Shown piece after piece: positions 63,079 through 64,000 of a stretch of DNA of 64,000 nt. The DNA lies in NCBI RefSeq assembly GCF_024138145.1, contig NZ_CP099997.1, positions 3,162,001 through 3,226,000 of the forward strand. The letters are read 5' to 3'. A program made the translations under genes and the position numbers. Positions within the stretch are counted from its first letter, which is position 1. Every line of letters starts with the position of its first letter. The notes below the pieces were generated by a model that was not told where the DNA came from, ran no database searches, and saw nothing but the letters and a program-made list of their open reading frames with translations. The stretch comes from Natronosalvus halobius (lineage in GTDB: Archaea; Halobacteriota; Halobacteria; Halobacteriales; Natrialbaceae).

Positions 63079-63813
63079 CTAATCATCCCCAGCAAACGAC
63101 AGCGCCGGCGACACCAGCCCTTCCAAGAATCGGAACCACCGTCCAACGAGTGTCTTGTTGTGATCGTCGGAGTCATCGACCTCGAAATAGGCTCTCAGCG
63201 CCCGCCCGAACCACGTTTCGTTAGGCTCTTTGAGATCTGTCTGTTCCGTATACCACGGCTTGAATCCCCGTCGCAACAGTGGGATCGGAATCTCGGCCTC
63301 TCCAGATTCAACTGTGACCAACTCGACGAACACCTTAGCAGCCTCCTCATACCGAATCGAGGCGCTTTGCTGAGGTCGCTCCCACACCGGCGGCTTGTCG
63401 AAGATCGTAAAGCCATCCGCTGACTGGAATTCGACGACCGTGTTCTCGAGGTACTCAAATTGCGTCGGGACGAGTGGCTTTCGGATGAACGAATAACCGC
63501 TCGTGCCCGCCTCTTTTGTCCGTCGTTGTCGAAGCACTTCCCCCGAGGCCGACTCGAGTACCCATTCACCACCCGATTTCCGGACCCATGGCGTCGTAAA
63601 GTCGAACCCATTAATCGGTTGCTTCGCGTCACCTTCAGCGAGTATCGAGCCGTCAGGGCTGACCAACTGCAACACATCGTCGGGCGTCAATCGCCACGTG
63701 GCTTCAGACAGCTCGCGGGGAAGCAGATACCAGACATCGCTATCTTCTCGACGAACGAGCTTACGCTGGTTGTACAGGATCGTTCCCACCGTATCCGTAT
63801 CCTTAAACGCCAT
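63079..63813 (-). CDS. Haloarchaeal protein of unknown function
   Basis: A 244-residue protein starting MAFKDTDTVGTILYNQRKLV. I do not recognise the family. It has no signal peptide. Visible parts are a beta-rich first half with Asp/Gly turns (LVSPDGSILAEGDAKQP, ESASGEVLRQRRTKE) and a helical C-terminal end (FGRALRAYFEVDDSD). It overlaps the preceding frame by 11 bases and its GC content is back to that of the backbone. Perhaps a phospholipid scramblase-like or LURP-one-like fold, given the beta pattern, but this is only a guess. Confidence 0.55.
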   Translation of the reverse strand: MAFKDTDTVGTILYNQRKLVRREDSDVWYLLPRELSEATWRLTPDDVLQLVSPDGSILAEGDAKQPINGFDFTTPWVRKSGGEWVLESASGEVLRQRRTKEAGTSGYSFIRKPLVPTQFEYLENTVVEFQSADGFTIFDKPPVWERPQQSASIRYEEAAKVFVELVTVESGEAEIPIPLLRRGFKPWYTEQTDLKEPNETWFGRALRAYFEVDDSDDHNKTLVGRWFRFLEGLVSPALSFAGDD

Positions 63814-64000
63814 ACTGACAGGCCGCTTTGGCTTCGGGATGTTTCGTCCACAGCTTACTCTGTGCCTCCTCACGCGTCTCAGTAACGACGTGTAACTGGT
63901 GGCCGTGATAGGCGGCCCATGCGAGGTTCGTAATAAGCGTTGCCGGCTTTGTCTTGTTCTCGACTCGATTTCGTGGACGTAGATACACCGTCGTTCTTAC
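63803..64000 (-). CDS. C-terminal part of a gene running off the window edge
   Basis: The minus-strand frame is open from the last base of the window to the stop at 63803 (VYLRPRNRVENKTKPATLIT, ending EAKAACQYGV). An ATG at 63988 is available, but the open frame beyond it suggests the true start lies outside. It overlaps the next gene by 11 bases, a sign of co-translation. Function unknown. Confidence 0.5.
   Translation of the reverse strand, partial: VRTTVYLRPRNRVENKTKPATLITNLAWAAYHGHQLHVVTETREEAQSKLWTKHPEAKAACQYGV

Noticed and set aside
1-64000. tRNA or rRNA genes, chromosomal origin
   Set aside because: No tRNA-like cloverleaf ends, rRNA core sequence or Orc1/Cdc6 gene with origin repeats was seen by eye; a covariance-model scan would be needed to exclude a tRNA fragment.

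Overview
The window looks like a haloarchaeon (class Halobacteria). The older genes are GC-rich and use acidic, Asp/Glu-rich proteins. Many starts have a TATA box about 27 bases upstream and no leader. Several families are typical of haloarchaea: a Tat signal with a PGF-CTERM-like tail, an OB-fold DNA-binding protein, AglB, and IS200/IS605 elements of the IS1341 type. The order Natrialbales is a guess. No rRNA, tRNA or CRISPR array was seen.

Left part (1-15.9 kb) is a plasmid-like accessory zone: an ssDNA-binding protein, two IS1341-type elements carrying tnpB, two toxin-antitoxin-like pairs, an ArdC-like/ImmA-like metallopeptidase, an MscS channel, a small zinc ribbon, and a 1300-residue HerA/TraG-like ATPase with a nuclease-like tail. 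One tnpB element sits inside a second, broken copy of the ArdC-like gene, so the zone has been built by repeated insertion.

Middle and right part (15.9-62.9 kb) is a surface-glycan island. It starts with a secreted PGF-CTERM-like protein, the C-terminal remnant of an AglB oligosaccharyltransferase and an MsbA/PglK-like ABC transporter. Next come sulfatase-like proteins, a TagF-like polymerase, an FkbM methyltransferase, a nucleotidyltransferase and glycosyltransferases. Genes at 29.3-36.0 kb form what looks like a complete pseudaminic acid (or close nonulosonate) pathway, arranged like the Bacillus sps/Pen-Pal route. At 41.8 kb lies an intact but unusual AglB, followed by a Wzx flippase and a Wzy polymerase candidate. 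Genes at 56.4-61.6 kb match all five steps from UDP-GlcNAc to UDP-ManNAc3NAcA (WbpA, B, E, D, I). An asparagine-synthase-like protein beside them could amidate such a uronic acid.

Between these blocks lie decayed insertion sequences, mostly relatives of IS6, including a 230-bp non-autonomous element with an 8-bp target duplication. Base composition swings sharply: the Wzx, Wzy, sulfatase and asparagine-synthase-like genes are visibly AT-rich, while the PGF-CTERM and ABC genes are GC-rich. This suggests several separate imports. The working model is that the two acidic sugars are made in the cytoplasm, assembled on a lipid carrier by the glycosyltransferases, decorated by methyl-, pyruvyl-, phospho- or amide-adding enzymes, flipped by Wzx or the ABC protein, and put on surface proteins by AglB or polymerised by Wzy. 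Enzyme families are read from motifs; the pathway end products are inferred.
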